64,000 nt of DNA from Agromyces cavernae (GCF_021044935.1 NZ_JAJNMP010000003.1:310001-374000), one strand, 5' to 3'; counted from the first letter of the stretch, positions 17,059 through 26,088 are shown. A program made the numbers and translations. The notes: generated from the sequence alone by a model not told the origin.

Positions 17059-18690
17059 TCACCCGCGCGGCTGTCGGATGTGCACGAGCTGGACGCCGCC
17101 CGCGGCGATCGCCGTGCGAATCGCGTCGCCGAGCTCGTCGGCGTCGTCGACGCGGCGGCCGGTCGCGCCGAAGGCGGTCGCGAGGGCGGCCCAGTCGGGC
17201 TGGACCAGGTCGACACCGATCGGGCGGATGCCCCGGTCGAGTTCGTTCTGCTTGATCTCTGCGTATCCGCCGTTGTCGACGCACACGATCGTCAGGTCGA
17301 GTCGCTGCTCGACCGCGGTCATGAGCTCGTTGACGGCGAACATGAGGGCGCCGTCGCCGAGCACGGCCACGACCGGGCGGCCGGCCTGCGCGACGCGCGC
17401 GCCGATCGCGGCCGGCAGCCCGTAGCCGAGCGTCGCGTAGGTCGGCGTGTACAGCAGGGAGTGTGGGCGTGACCGCCGCAGCACGTTGGCGAGTGCCAGG
17501 TAGATGATCTGCGACGAGTCCCCGGCGACGATCGCGTCCTCGGGCACCGCCTGCGCGATGCTTTCGGCGAGCGCGACCGTCTCGGGCGCGGTCGCCCGGA
17601 TCTCTTCGGCGATCGCCCGCTTGGCCGCGGCGAGGTCCGGCTCGGCCCTATCGCCGGCGGGCAGTGCGGCGAGAAGCTCCTCGATCACCGCAGCGGTGTC
17701 GCCGACGATGCCGACGCTCGCCTCGAGGTTCTTGTCGACCTGGGCCGCCGAGCGGTCGATGCGCACGACTCGCCCACGGGGCTCGAGCCGGGGCGCCCAC
17801 AGCTCGGCTTCCCCGAGCTTGGAGCCGAGTACGACGAGCACGTCGGCGGATTCGGCGACCTCTCGCCCGGCGACGAGCCGGAGGTTCGAGCCGAGGGACA
17901 GCGGATGACGCTCATCGAGCGTCCCTTTCCCGTTGAGCGTGGTCAGCACCGGCGCTCCGAGGCGTTCGGCGAGCGCGGTGACCTCGCGGACGGCGCGGGT
18001 GGCACCGCCGCCGACGATGATGACGGGCGCATCGGCCGCGGCGAGCATCGCGGCCGCCTCGCGGATGGCTGACTCGTCCCCGCGTGCAGCCGCCGGGGCC
18101 GGCCGCGCCGCCCTCGCAGCAGCAGGCACCTCGGCGGGCGACTCGAGCAGGTCGAGCGGGATCTCGATGTGCACGGGACGCGGACGCCCGGTGCGGAACA
18201 GCTCGAACGCGTCGTGCACGGCATCGACCGCCTCGGCCGCGCTCATGACACGCCGGGACCACTCCGCGATGGCGCCGACCATGGCCGAGGCATCCTTCGT
18301 CTCGTGCAGCGTGCCGACGTCGCTGAACTCGTCGCCGAGCGGAACGCCCGGTGAGAGCACGAGCAGCGGGCGCGACTCGCAGAACGCGGTGCCGATCGCA
18401 CTCATCGCGTTCTGCAGGCCCGGTCCTGAGGTCGTGATGACGACTCCAGGAAGCCCCGTCTGCTGCGCCCAGCCGTCGGCGCCGTAGCCGGAGCCCTGTT
18501 CGTGCCGGTTCGTGACCGCACGGATGCCGAGGTCGGCGAGCGGCCGGTACAGCTCGAGGTTGTGCGTGCCCGGAATGCCGAAGACCGTCGTCACCCCGTA
18601 GGCGCGAATCGTCTCGAGCACCGCCCGCCCGGCGGTGTCGGCGTACGGTGCGGCGAGGTCGGCCTGCGTCTCCGCCATCGTCATCGACAT
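17059..18690 (-). CDS. TPP-dependent enzyme of the acetolactate synthase family, possible 5-guanidino-2-oxopentanoate decarboxylase
   Basis: A 543-residue three-domain ThDP enzyme. N-terminal PYR domain: VFGIPGTHNLELYRPL, then the catalytic Glu in RHEQGSGYGADGWA. Middle domain about 200-330. C-terminal PP domain with GDGALMFAVNELMTA and NGGYAEIKQNEL (the GDG...N cofactor motif). The IPGTHNLELYR segment is reminiscent of AruI-type 2-ketoarginine decarboxylases, and the adjacent ureohydrolase fits the arginine transaminase route. Benzoylformate- or oxalyl-type decarboxylases remain alternatives. ATG 18690 is listed; ATG 18684 gives better spacing from the GGAGG. The amidohydrolase stop is 10 bp upstream. 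Confidence 0.85.
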   Translation of the reverse strand: MSMTMAETQADLAAPYADTAGRAVLETIRAYGVTTVFGIPGTHNLELYRPLADLGIRAVTNRHEQGSGYGADGWAQQTGLPGVVITTSGPGLQNAMSAIGTAFCESRPLLVLSPGVPLGDEFSDVGTLHETKDASAMVGAIAEWSRRVMSAAEAVDAVHDAFELFRTGRPRPVHIEIPLDLLESPAEVPAAARAARPAPAAARGDESAIREAAAMLAAADAPVIIVGGGATRAVREVTALAERLGAPVLTTLNGKGTLDERHPLSLGSNLRLVAGREVAESADVLVVLGSKLGEAELWAPRLEPRGRVVRIDRSAAQVDKNLEASVGIVGDTAAVIEELLAALPAGDRAEPDLAAAKRAIAEEIRATAPETVALAESIAQAVPEDAIVAGDSSQIIYLALANVLRRSRPHSLLYTPTYATLGYGLPAAIGARVAQAGRPVVAVLGDGALMFAVNELMTAVEQRLDLTIVCVDNGGYAEIKQNELDRGIRPIGVDLVQPDWAALATAFGATGRRVDDADELGDAIRTAIAAGGVQLVHIRQPRG

Positions 18691-18700
18691 CTCCCCTCCG

Positions 18701-20371
18701 TCATGCCGCACGGTGGCGCGGCTCGCCGCCCACCCACGTCTCGAGCACCGTGATCTCGGCGATCCGCTCCGGCGCGACCGCGAGCGGGTCGTCCGCGAGC
18801 ACGGCGAAGTCCGCGTACTTGCCGGCCTCGAGCGAGCCGAGGTCGTCTTCGCGGCCGAGCGACACCGCGCCCTCGTAGGTGTGCGCGCGCAGCGCCGCTT
18901 CCGCCGAGACCCGAAGGCCGTCGGATCCGAGCCGGTGGCCGCGGCGCGTGACCCGAGTCACGGCGGTCTGAATCGCCTCGAGCGGGATCGGCTCGGCGAC
19001 CGGGGCATCCGAGGAGATCGTGATCGGCACACCCGCCGCCTCGAACTCGCCGAGCGGGTTGAACCGCTCCCCCGGGGTGCCGATGGCGTCCTCGACGCCC
19101 TCACCCCAGTTGTAGTAGTGCTGCGGCTGGTTCACGGGGCGGATGCCGGCTACCGCCATTCGACCGATCTGCTCGGGTGTGGGCAGCCCGCAGTGCTCGA
19201 TGCGGTGTCGCGCGTCGTCGTCGGGGCGCTCGGCGAGGGCCGCCTCGATCGCCGAGACGACCATCTCGATCGCGGTCGGCGACTGCGCGTGGGTCGCGGT
19301 CTGCAGTCCGGCGACGTGCGCCTTGCGGATCAGCTCGGCGTAGTCGGCGGGTTCGTGGTAGAGCTGGCCGGTGCGGCACGGGTCGCCGACATAGCCGTCG
19401 GGGAAGTACGCGGTCCAGCCGCCGAGCGTGCCGTCGGCGTAGAACTTGATGCCGGCGAAGCTGAGGTGCGCGTTGCCGAACTGGCCGACGAGCCCCATGT
19501 CGAGGGCGTCATCGAGCAGGTGCGAAAGCAGGTACATCGAAACCCGCAGCTCGAGCCGGCCGGCCTCGGCGAGCCTCAGGTACATGTCGAACTCGCGTCG
19601 CGACACCTGTGCGTCGCCGATCGTGGTGACCCCGCCGGCGAGGAACCGCTGCGTCGCGATGTCGAGCTGGCGCAAGTGCTCGTCGGGCTCGTCGGCGAGG
19701 TGGAAGTTCGGCCCGTGGTGGCCGATCTTCACGCCGTGGACGCCGGTCAGGATGTTGCACGCGGCATCCGACAGCTCACCGGTGAGCTCGCCGACGTCGT
19801 CGCGGAAGAACTCGCCGCCCTCGGGATTCGGCGTCTCGCGGTCGACGCCGTTGACGTCGAGCGTGTACGAGTTCACGACGCCCCCGTGGCCCGACGCGTT
19901 CATGAGGTACACCTCGCGGTCGGTCGCGACCTCGTCGAGCTCGAATCGGGTGGGATGCCGCTGCTCGACGAGGTTGCGGTGCTCGTATCCGTAGCCGCGC
20001 ACGGGTCGACCGTCGGGCAGGTCGGCTGCCGCGGCCTGCAGCAGGGCGACGATCTCACGGATGCTCCCCGCCTTCGCCGGCCCGCAGTCGACCCAGGTCA
20101 TCATCTGGCCGTACATGAGCGGATGCGCATGGGGGTCGATGAAGCCGGGCACGACGATCGCGTCGCCGAGCTCGACGCGCTCCGGGGCCAGCCCGGCGGC
20201 GTCGGCCGCCGCCTCGCAGTCGGCCGTCGAGCCGATCGCGAGGATGCGGCCACGGTCGAGGAGCATCGCGGTCGCCGTCGTCGACGCCTCGTCGACGGTG
20301 TGGATGGCGCGGGCGGTGACGATCCGCGGCGCGGCCTGGTTCGGCTGGTCGAAGGCGGTGAGCTTCCTCAT
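18701..20371 (-). CDS. Amidohydrolase family 3 (YtcJ-like) metal-dependent hydrolase
   Basis: A 556-residue TIM-barrel amidohydrolase: first metal motif GFIDPHAHPLMYGQ, later KFYADGTLGGWTA, THAQSPTAI, RHRIEHCGLPTPEQI and SSDAPVAEPIPL, and the C-terminal beta-sandwich closing with LGSLEAGKYADFAVLADDP. These are the hallmarks of the YtcJ/AepA-like group, which deacylates or hydrolyses amides. ATGA overlap with the transporter gene shows an operon. It may feed the pathway by removing an N-acyl group or opening a ring from the imported compound. Confidence 0.88.
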   Translation of the reverse strand: MRKLTAFDQPNQAAPRIVTARAIHTVDEASTTATAMLLDRGRILAIGSTADCEAAADAAGLAPERVELGDAIVVPGFIDPHAHPLMYGQMMTWVDCGPAKAGSIREIVALLQAAAADLPDGRPVRGYGYEHRNLVEQRHPTRFELDEVATDREVYLMNASGHGGVVNSYTLDVNGVDRETPNPEGGEFFRDDVGELTGELSDAACNILTGVHGVKIGHHGPNFHLADEPDEHLRQLDIATQRFLAGGVTTIGDAQVSRREFDMYLRLAEAGRLELRVSMYLLSHLLDDALDMGLVGQFGNAHLSFAGIKFYADGTLGGWTAYFPDGYVGDPCRTGQLYHEPADYAELIRKAHVAGLQTATHAQSPTAIEMVVSAIEAALAERPDDDARHRIEHCGLPTPEQIGRMAVAGIRPVNQPQHYYNWGEGVEDAIGTPGERFNPLGEFEAAGVPITISSDAPVAEPIPLEAIQTAVTRVTRRGHRLGSDGLRVSAEAALRAHTYEGAVSLGREDDLGSLEAGKYADFAVLADDPLAVAPERIAEITVLETWVGGEPRHRAA

Positions 20372-21690
20372 GACAGGCGGGTCCCAGTCGTGTCGGTGCG
20401 GGCGGAGTACGACGCCGTCACGGGCGCCTCGTCGGAGTGCTGCGGTGCGAGCTTCGTGCAGATGCCGGCGAGCACGGCCATGCCGGTGAACATCGCGAGG
20501 ACCGACCAGATGCTGCCCGTCCAGGCGATGAGCTGGGTCGCGAACCAGGGCGAGAATCCGGCCCAGATCGCCGCGCCCACGCCGTACGCGAGGGCGATCG
20601 AGGTGTACCGCGCCTGCGGACGGAACATCTGCGCCAGGATCGTCGCGAGCGGAGCGTATGTCGCGCTCATCGCGACGCGCACGAGCGCGGCCAACAGGAA
20701 GATGAGCGGCTCGACGCGGCCCGGGAGCACGAGCATGAACGGGACGAACGTCAGAACCGAGGTGACGAGGCCGATGTACATGACGTTCTTGCGACCCCAC
20801 TTGTCGCCCAGCCAGGCGACCGGCAGCGTGACGAGGAACTCGATGAACGAGGCGATCGTCATGGCGTCGAGGATGACCTGCTCGCTCAGCTCGATCGGGG
20901 CACCGGTCGCGTACGCGGTGGCGAAGGTGGTCGCGAGGTAGTAGCCGCCCGTCGAAATGGGCAGCAGGCCGATGCCGAGCAGGATCGGCTTCCAGTTGGC
21001 ACGCAGCGCGAACGCCAGCGGCATCGACTGCTTGCGACCCTCGACCTTCGCCTCGAAGACCGGGGTCTCTTCGACGCGGTAGCGCACCCAGAAGCCGACG
21101 CCGATCAGCACGATCGAGAGCAGGAACGGGATGCGCCAGCCGCCGTTCATGATGAAGTCGTCGCCGGCCCGCGACATGAGCGCGAAGATGCCGGAGGCCA
21201 GCAGTGCACCCGCGGGGTTGCCGAGCTGCGTGAATCCGCCGTAGAAGGTCTTCGACTTCTCAGGCGCGTGCTCGACGCTCATGAGCACCGCGCCACCCCA
21301 TTCGCCGCCCACCGCGAGGCCTTGAAGGGCGCGCAGCAGGATGAGCAGGATCGGGGCGAGCATGCCGACGTTCTCGTACGTCGGGAGGCAGCCCACGAGC
21401 ACCGTCGCGATGCCCATGAGCAGCAGCGTGATGACGAGCGACACGCGCCGGCCGAGCTTGTCGCCGATGTGGCCGAAGATGATGCCGCCGAGCGGGCGCA
21501 CGAGGAAGGCGATGGCGAACGTGGCGAACGCGGCCGCGGTCGAGGCGAGCGGGTCGTCGCTCGGGAAGAACAGCGGACCGAAGACGAGCGCCGCCGCCGT
21601 TGCGTAGATGTAGAAGTCGTACCACTCGATCGTGGTGCCGACGAAGGCCGCGAAGCCGGCGCGCCTGGCCGTGCTGTGCGATGAGGTCAT
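20368..21690 (-). CDS. MFS transporter of the metabolite:H+ symporter (MHS) family
   Basis: A 440-residue 12-segment permease. The MHS hallmark FVGTTIEWYDFYIYATAAAL opens the protein, followed by RPLGGIIFGHIGDKLGRR (the MFS loop 2-3 motif) and RALQGLAVGGEWGGAVLM. Relatives (ShiA, ProP, KgtP) import organic acids, betaines or amino acid derivatives with protons. It is first in the catabolic operon and thus likely imports the substrate. Promoter lies in the 246-bp spacer shared with the tandem Lrp regulator. Confidence 0.9.
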   Translation of the reverse strand: MTSSHSTARRAGFAAFVGTTIEWYDFYIYATAAALVFGPLFFPSDDPLASTAAAFATFAIAFLVRPLGGIIFGHIGDKLGRRVSLVITLLLMGIATVLVGCLPTYENVGMLAPILLILLRALQGLAVGGEWGGAVLMSVEHAPEKSKTFYGGFTQLGNPAGALLASGIFALMSRAGDDFIMNGGWRIPFLLSIVLIGVGFWVRYRVEETPVFEAKVEGRKQSMPLAFALRANWKPILLGIGLLPISTGGYYLATTFATAYATGAPIELSEQVILDAMTIASFIEFLVTLPVAWLGDKWGRKNVMYIGLVTSVLTFVPFMLVLPGRVEPLIFLLAALVRVAMSATYAPLATILAQMFRPQARYTSIALAYGVGAAIWAGFSPWFATQLIAWTGSIWSVLAMFTGMAVLAGICTKLAPQHSDEAPVTASYSARTDTTGTRLS

Positions 21691-21874
21691 GACCGCTCCT
21701 TTGCGGGTGGGTGGGTGCCGGTGGATGGGGTGCCGGCGATTGGGGCGACGAGTTGGATGCTACGAGCGCCGGCGCACTGCGGCAAGCACGAAACTCCAGC
21801 GCAATGGGACATCCACTGGACTTTTGTGTACGCCGATGTGCAATTCACCGTTTCGCGTCCTCTTCCGAGTCGTC

Positions 21875-21880
21875 TACGCT
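21875..21880 (+). promoter_or_regulatory. -10 element for the tandem-Lrp gene
   Basis: TACGCT at 21875-21880 is followed after 6 nt by the ATG of an 18-codon open frame (21887). The -35 region is weak (TTTCGC). The rest of the 21691-21936 spacer is AT-richer, with CCA/TGG half-sites at about 21794-21812 that could bind Lrp. Confidence 0.4.
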
Positions 21881-21886
21881 GGCGAT

Positions 21887-21943
21887 ATGTCGATCACATC
21901 GAGCGTTCGAGGGAATCTCGGCAAATCGGGCCGCACATGGTGA
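21887..21943 (+). CDS. Possible leaderless 18-codon leader frame coupled to the Lrp gene
   Basis: ATG at 21887 opens a frame reading MSITSSVRGNLGKSGRTW and ends with TGA at 21941-21943, overlapping the Lrp ATG at 21937. The Lrp start has no good Shine-Dalgarno. A ribosome loading on the leaderless 5' end could finish the leader and restart at Lrp. No codon run typical of attenuation is seen. Purely sequence-based, hence low confidence. Confidence 0.35.
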   Translation: MSITSSVRGNLGKSGRTW

Positions 21944-22842
21944 ACTTCGACGCCGAGCTCATCCGCGCCCTCCAGGACGACGGGCGGGCGAGCATCCACG
22001 ACCTCGCCGCGGGCGTCGGCCAGACGCGGGCCGCGGTGTCGACGAGGCTGCGCGCGATGCTCGCCGACGGCACCGTGCGGGTCGTCGCCGCCGTCGACCC
22101 CGAGTTTCTCGGCCAGAACGTGCTCGCCCACGTGTCCATCCGCACCGACGGCACCGCCGAGCCCGTCGCCGAGCATCTGCGCGGCCTCGGGGAGACCGTG
22201 CTCGTCTCCGCGGTCGGCGGGGTGCACGACCTCGTCACCGAGATCCGGCTCGGCTCGATGCCCGCTCTGCATCACCTGCTCGAGCAGATCCGGGCGCTGC
22301 CGCGCGTCGTCGACATCAATACCCTGATCTACTCGACCGTGATCAAGGGCTTCTTCGTCTCCGAGTACCGCGGCGGGCTCAAGATCGACGCGACCGACGC
22401 CGCACTCATCGAGCACCTGCAGCGCGACGGCCGCACGAGCTTCCGAGGGCTCGGTGAGGCCGTGCGCCTGTCGCCGTCGGCGGTCGCGACCCGGGTCGAA
22501 CGGCTCATCGCGGGCGGCGTCATCAAGATCAGCGCCGTCGAGGCGCGGGGTCTCGCGCATCGGCAGCTCTCACTCGGCGTGGGCCTGAACCTCGCAGGTG
22601 ACGATGCCGCCATCCTCGACGCGATCCGCTCGTGGCGCGGCGTCGATTTCGCCGCGCGCACGCTCGGCCGGTTCGACCTGATCATGACGCTCGTCGAGCC
22701 GTCGGCCGGCGCCCTCTACGCCAGCCTCGAGCGGATCCGCGCCCTGCCCGGCGTGACCCGCACCGAGGCCTGGTTCCACCTCGCCGTCCTGAAGGAGGAC
22801 TACGCACGCACCCTGCGCCCGGCCTCCGTTCGGGAGGGTTGA
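21937..22842 (+). CDS. Tandem Lrp/AsnC-family regulator with two HTH-RAM units
   Basis: A 301-residue duplicated Lrp protein. First unit about 1-150: HTH around FDAELIRALQDDGRASIHDL and VGQTRAAVSTRLRAM, then RAM. Second unit about 150-301: DATDAALIEHLQRDGRTSFR and VRLSPSAVATRVERL, then RAM with GRFDLIMTLVEP. Fused double Lrp proteins are common in actinobacteria. Start MVNFDAEL at 21937 is chosen because both units then have normal length; the open frame continues upstream to 21715 without a plausible start. Divergent from the catabolic operon, which it presumably controls in response to an amino-acid-like ligand. Confidence 0.87.
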   Translation: MVNFDAELIRALQDDGRASIHDLAAGVGQTRAAVSTRLRAMLADGTVRVVAAVDPEFLGQNVLAHVSIRTDGTAEPVAEHLRGLGETVLVSAVGGVHDLVTEIRLGSMPALHHLLEQIRALPRVVDINTLIYSTVIKGFFVSEYRGGLKIDATDAALIEHLQRDGRTSFRGLGEAVRLSPSAVATRVERLIAGGVIKISAVEARGLAHRQLSLGVGLNLAGDDAAILDAIRSWRGVDFAARTLGRFDLIMTLVEPSAGALYASLERIRALPGVTRTEAWFHLAVLKEDYARTLRPASVREG

Positions 22843-22851
22843 CTGCCAGCG

Positions 22852-23775
22852 TCAGGCGAGCCGCATCGTCGCTCCCGCCCTGGCCGCGAACGCGGTCGCG
22901 GTGGTGGCGATCGTGTGCTGCATGACCTCGACCGCCGTAGTCGGCGCCACGTCGGCGGGCCGGGCGAGGCTGATCGTGCGCTCGAGTGTCGGGCCCCCGA
23001 ACCGCACCGATCGCAGCCCGGGGCGGTCGATGAGCACCATCGCCGGGACGATCGCGACGCCGAGCCCGCGCTCGACGAACCGCAGCACGGCATCCATCTC
23101 TGCACCCTCGAGGACGACCTCGGGGGTCAGCCCGGCTGCGGTGACCGCCGAGTCGGTCGCGCTGCGAAGGTCGTACGTCGAGCTGAACACGATCTGCGGC
23201 AGGCGCGCGACCTCGTCGAGCCCGATGGTGTCGCGCGCGGTGAGCGGCGACCCGCCGGCCGACGAGATCACGACGAGCTCTTCCACGAGCAGCGGTGTCA
23301 CCGTGAATCGCTCGGCCGACGAGGCATCCGATGTCGTGATCAAGGCGAGGTCGAGCTCGCCTCCCGCGAGCTCGTCGAGCAGCCGACGCGACCCCTGTTC
23401 CGAGAGGTGGAGTTCGATGGCCGGATGCTCCGCGTGGAACGCGCTCAGCACCTCGGCGACGAGGCTGATGCACAGGGTCGGGGTGGCGCCGAGGCGCACC
23501 CGGCCGCGTTCGAGGCCGGCGAGTTCGGCCAGTTCGCGCCTGACCGATTCGGCGTCGGCGAGCATGCGGCGGGCGAGCGGCAGCAGCGATTCGCCCGCGA
23601 CCGTCAGTGTGCTGCCGCCGCGGGCGCGATGGAAGAGCTCGGCGCCGAGATCCTGCTCGAGCGCGGCGATCTGGCGGCTCAGCGAGGGCTGCGCGAGGTA
23701 GAGCTCCTCGGCGGCGCGGGTGAAGTTGCCGAACCGGGCCACCTCGACGAAGCTGCGCAGTTGCTCGAGGTTCAC
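22852..23775 (-). CDS. LysR-family regulator
   Basis: A 307-residue LTTR: winged HTH (LRSFVEVARFGNFTRAAEEL, LAQPSLSRQIAALEQDLG), linker helix, then the periplasmic-binding-like effector domain from about residue 90. The start is GTG 23775, 7 nt after a -10 box TACGCT (23788-23783), i.e. leaderless; extended upstream ATGs give unnatural N-termini. Divergent from the SdhA-like flavoprotein gene, 78 bp apart, the standard LTTR arrangement, so that gene is the likely target. Confidence 0.88.
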   Translation of the reverse strand: MNLEQLRSFVEVARFGNFTRAAEELYLAQPSLSRQIAALEQDLGAELFHRARGGSTLTVAGESLLPLARRMLADAESVRRELAELAGLERGRVRLGATPTLCISLVAEVLSAFHAEHPAIELHLSEQGSRRLLDELAGGELDLALITTSDASSAERFTVTPLLVEELVVISSAGGSPLTARDTIGLDEVARLPQIVFSSTYDLRSATDSAVTAAGLTPEVVLEGAEMDAVLRFVERGLGVAIVPAMVLIDRPGLRSVRFGGPTLERTISLARPADVAPTTAVEVMQHTIATTATAFAARAGATMRLA

Positions 23776-23816
23776 GAACGATAGCGTACGCGCATCGTCG
23801 CCACGACATAGATGCA

Positions 23817-23846
23817 TTGGAGTAATCGGATGTCGCTGCCTAGCGT
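23817..23846 (+). promoter_or_regulatory. Leaderless promoter of the flavoprotein gene
   Basis: TTGGAG (23817-23822), 18 bp, TAGCGT (23841-23846), then 7 nt to the ATG at 23854. The opposite LysR promoter (-10 TACGCT, 23788-23783) lies back to back, leaving about 30 bp between them for LysR binding. Confidence 0.6.
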
Positions 23847-23853
23847 GGATCAC

Positions 23854-25602
23854 ATGACCACCTCAGGCAGAACCACTTCAGAGCGCCAGATCTCCACGAC
23901 CGTGCTCGTGATCGGCACGGGCGGATCGGGCCTGCGCGCCGCCATCGAACTCGCCGAGGCGGGCGTCGACGTGCTCGCCTTGGGCAAGCGGCCGAAGTCG
24001 GACGCCCACACCTCGCTCGCGGCCGGCGGCATCAACGCGGCCCTCGCCACGATGGATGCCGACGACAGCTGGCAGCAGCACGCCGCCGACACCCTGAAGG
24101 AGAGTTACCTCCTCGCCAACCCGCACACGGTCGAAATCGTCACCCAGGGCGCGGCCCGGGGCATCGAGGACCTCGAGCGCTACGGCATGCCCTTCGCCCG
24201 CGAAGACGACGGCCGTATCTCGCAGCGCTTCTTCGGCGCGCACACCTACCGTCGCACGGCCTTCGCGGGCGACTACACAGGCCTTGAGATCCAGCGCACG
24301 CTGATCAACCGGGCCGCGCAACTGAACGTGCCGATCCTCGACACGGTCTACGTCACGCGCATTCTCGTCAACGACGACGGCGCCGTCTTCGGCGCCTACG
24401 GCTTCGATCTCGAAGACGGCACGCGCTACCTCATCCACGCCGACGCCGTCATCCTCGCCGCGGGCGGGCACAACCGCATCTGGCGGCGCACCTCGTCGCG
24501 GCGCGACGAGAACACGGGTGACTCGTGGCGCCTCGCCGTCGAGGCGGGCGGGCGCGTGCGCGACCCCGAACTCGTGCAGTTCCATCCGTCGGGCATCATC
24601 GAACCCGAGAACGCGGCCGGCACCCTGATCAGCGAGGCGGCGCGCGGCGAGGGCGGCATCCTCACCAATGGACTCGGCGAGCGCTTCATGGCTCGCTACG
24701 ACGCTGAACGCATGGAGCTGTCCACGCGCGACCGCGTGGCCCTCGCCTGTTACACCGAGATCAAGGAGGGGCGGGGCACCCCCAATGGCGGTGTCTGGCT
24801 GGATGTCTCGCACCTGCCCCGCGAGACGATCATGCAGCGTCTCCCCCGCGTCTACCAGACCATGCTCGAACTGCAGATGCTCGACATCACGAAGGAGCCG
24901 ATCGAGATCGCGCCCACGGCGCACTACTCGATGGGCGGCGTGTGGGTACGCCCCGAAGACCACGGCACGGATGTCCCGGGGCTGTACGCCATCGGCGAGG
25001 CATCCAGTGGTCTTCATGGAGCCAACCGGCTGGGCGGCAACTCGCTCATCGAACTGCTCGTCTTCGGACGCATCGTGGGGCAGGCCGCGATCGACTACTC
25101 GCGCGGGCTCTCCGTGCAGGGACGCTCGGCTGCCGCGGTGCAGACCGCGCGCGACGAGATCGCTTTGCTGCTTGCCTCGGATGGTTCGGAGAACCTGCGC
25201 GCCCTGCAGCGCGGCATCCGCAACACCATGACCGAGCACGCCGGCGTCGTGCGCGACGAAGCCGGCCTCCTCGCCGGGCTCGCCGAGCTCGACGCGATCG
25301 AGGCCCGCATGGCGGATGTCGGCGTGCACCCCGACATCGCCGGGTACCAGGATCTGGCGCACGCCTTCGACCTCAAGTCGGCAGCGCTGGCCGCTCGTGC
25401 GACGCTGTCGGCTGCGTTGGAGCGCCGCGAGACCCGCGGATGCCACAACCGCAGCGATTACCCTTCGCTGGATGACTCGCTGCAGGTGAACCTCGTGTGG
25501 TCGCCCGCGACCGGGGTGACGCGTGAGGCGATCCCGCCGATCCCTGAGGAGATCGCTGCGCTCATGCGAGAGGTGTCGACAGTCGGCAAGCTCGTCGAGT
25601 AG
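23854..25602 (+). CDS. FAD-dependent oxidoreductase of the SdhA/FrdA/L-aspartate oxidase family
   Basis: A 582-residue flavoprotein: dinucleotide motif VLVIGTGGSGLRAAIELAEA, then DAHTSLAAGGINAAL, where the His aligns with the covalent FAD-His of succinate dehydrogenase (SHTVxAQGG) rather than with NadB. Active-site blocks QFHPSGII, EAARGEGGILTNGLGERFM and HYSMGGVWV, then GLHGANRLGGNSLIELLVFG and a C-terminal helical domain. No iron-sulfur or membrane subunit gene is adjacent, so it is a stand-alone reductase or oxidase. A degraded second copy of part of it lies at 32943-32997. Controlled by the divergent LysR. Substrate is unknown. Confidence 0.87.
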   Translation: MTTSGRTTSERQISTTVLVIGTGGSGLRAAIELAEAGVDVLALGKRPKSDAHTSLAAGGINAALATMDADDSWQQHAADTLKESYLLANPHTVEIVTQGAARGIEDLERYGMPFAREDDGRISQRFFGAHTYRRTAFAGDYTGLEIQRTLINRAAQLNVPILDTVYVTRILVNDDGAVFGAYGFDLEDGTRYLIHADAVILAAGGHNRIWRRTSSRRDENTGDSWRLAVEAGGRVRDPELVQFHPSGIIEPENAAGTLISEAARGEGGILTNGLGERFMARYDAERMELSTRDRVALACYTEIKEGRGTPNGGVWLDVSHLPRETIMQRLPRVYQTMLELQMLDITKEPIEIAPTAHYSMGGVWVRPEDHGTDVPGLYAIGEASSGLHGANRLGGNSLIELLVFGRIVGQAAIDYSRGLSVQGRSAAAVQTARDEIALLLASDGSENLRALQRGIRNTMTEHAGVVRDEAGLLAGLAELDAIEARMADVGVHPDIAGYQDLAHAFDLKSAALAARATLSAALERRETRGCHNRSDYPSLDDSLQVNLVWSPATGVTREAIPPIPEEIAALMREVSTVGKLVE

Positions 25603-25622
25603 GCGAGTCATAGGATGTCCAG

Positions 25623-26030
25623 ATGTCTCTCTTCGACCATCTCGGTATCTCCGTCGACGACCTGCCTCGCTCGATCGCCCAGTTCGATCCGGTGATGCAG
25701 GCGCTCGGCTGCACGCGGCAAGATGCGGACGACTCGGTGTCGTGGTACCTGGGCGAGGAGGAGCTGATCCTCTTCCCCGCCCGCGAGACCGGCACCGGAC
25801 CGCACCGGCACGGGCGGGTGGGTTGGCAGCACCTCGCCTTCGCCGTCGAGACTCGTGCCGACGTCGACCGCCTGCACGAGATCGCCGTCGGCGCAGGTTG
25901 GACGGCAGTGCGCGAGCCGAAGGTGTACCCGCGGTTCAACGACCGCTACTACGCGTCCTTCGTCGAGGACGACAACGGCATCCGCCTCGAGTTCATGCAC
26001 AACCCGCCCCGAGAGTCGGTCGCGGACTGA
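25623..26030 (+). CDS. VOC-family (glyoxalase/bleomycin-resistance fold) protein
   Basis: A 135-residue protein with two beta-alpha-beta-beta-beta modules: FDHLGISVDDLPRSIAQFDP at the start and HLAFAVETRADVDRLHEIA in the middle, ending YYASFVEDDNGIRLEFMH. The metal ligands His (HLGI), His (HLAF) and Glu (RLEFMH) are present, so a metal-dependent isomerase, lyase or dioxygenase activity is possible. It starts 21 bp after the flavoprotein stop and is probably in the same transcript. Confidence 0.82.
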   Translation: MSLFDHLGISVDDLPRSIAQFDPVMQALGCTRQDADDSVSWYLGEEELILFPARETGTGPHRHGRVGWQHLAFAVETRADVDRLHEIAVGAGWTAVREPKVYPRFNDRYYASFVEDDNGIRLEFMHNPPRESVAD

Positions 26031-26088
26031 GTCTCGCGGTCGCTATCGACGCGTGTCGGTGGCGGCGTTTGGGTCAGTCCAAGGTCAG

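Noticed and set aside
18635..20941. Plus-strand 768-codon open frame
   Set aside because: Antisense to the amidohydrolase and part of the MHS transporter, both with unmistakable motifs.
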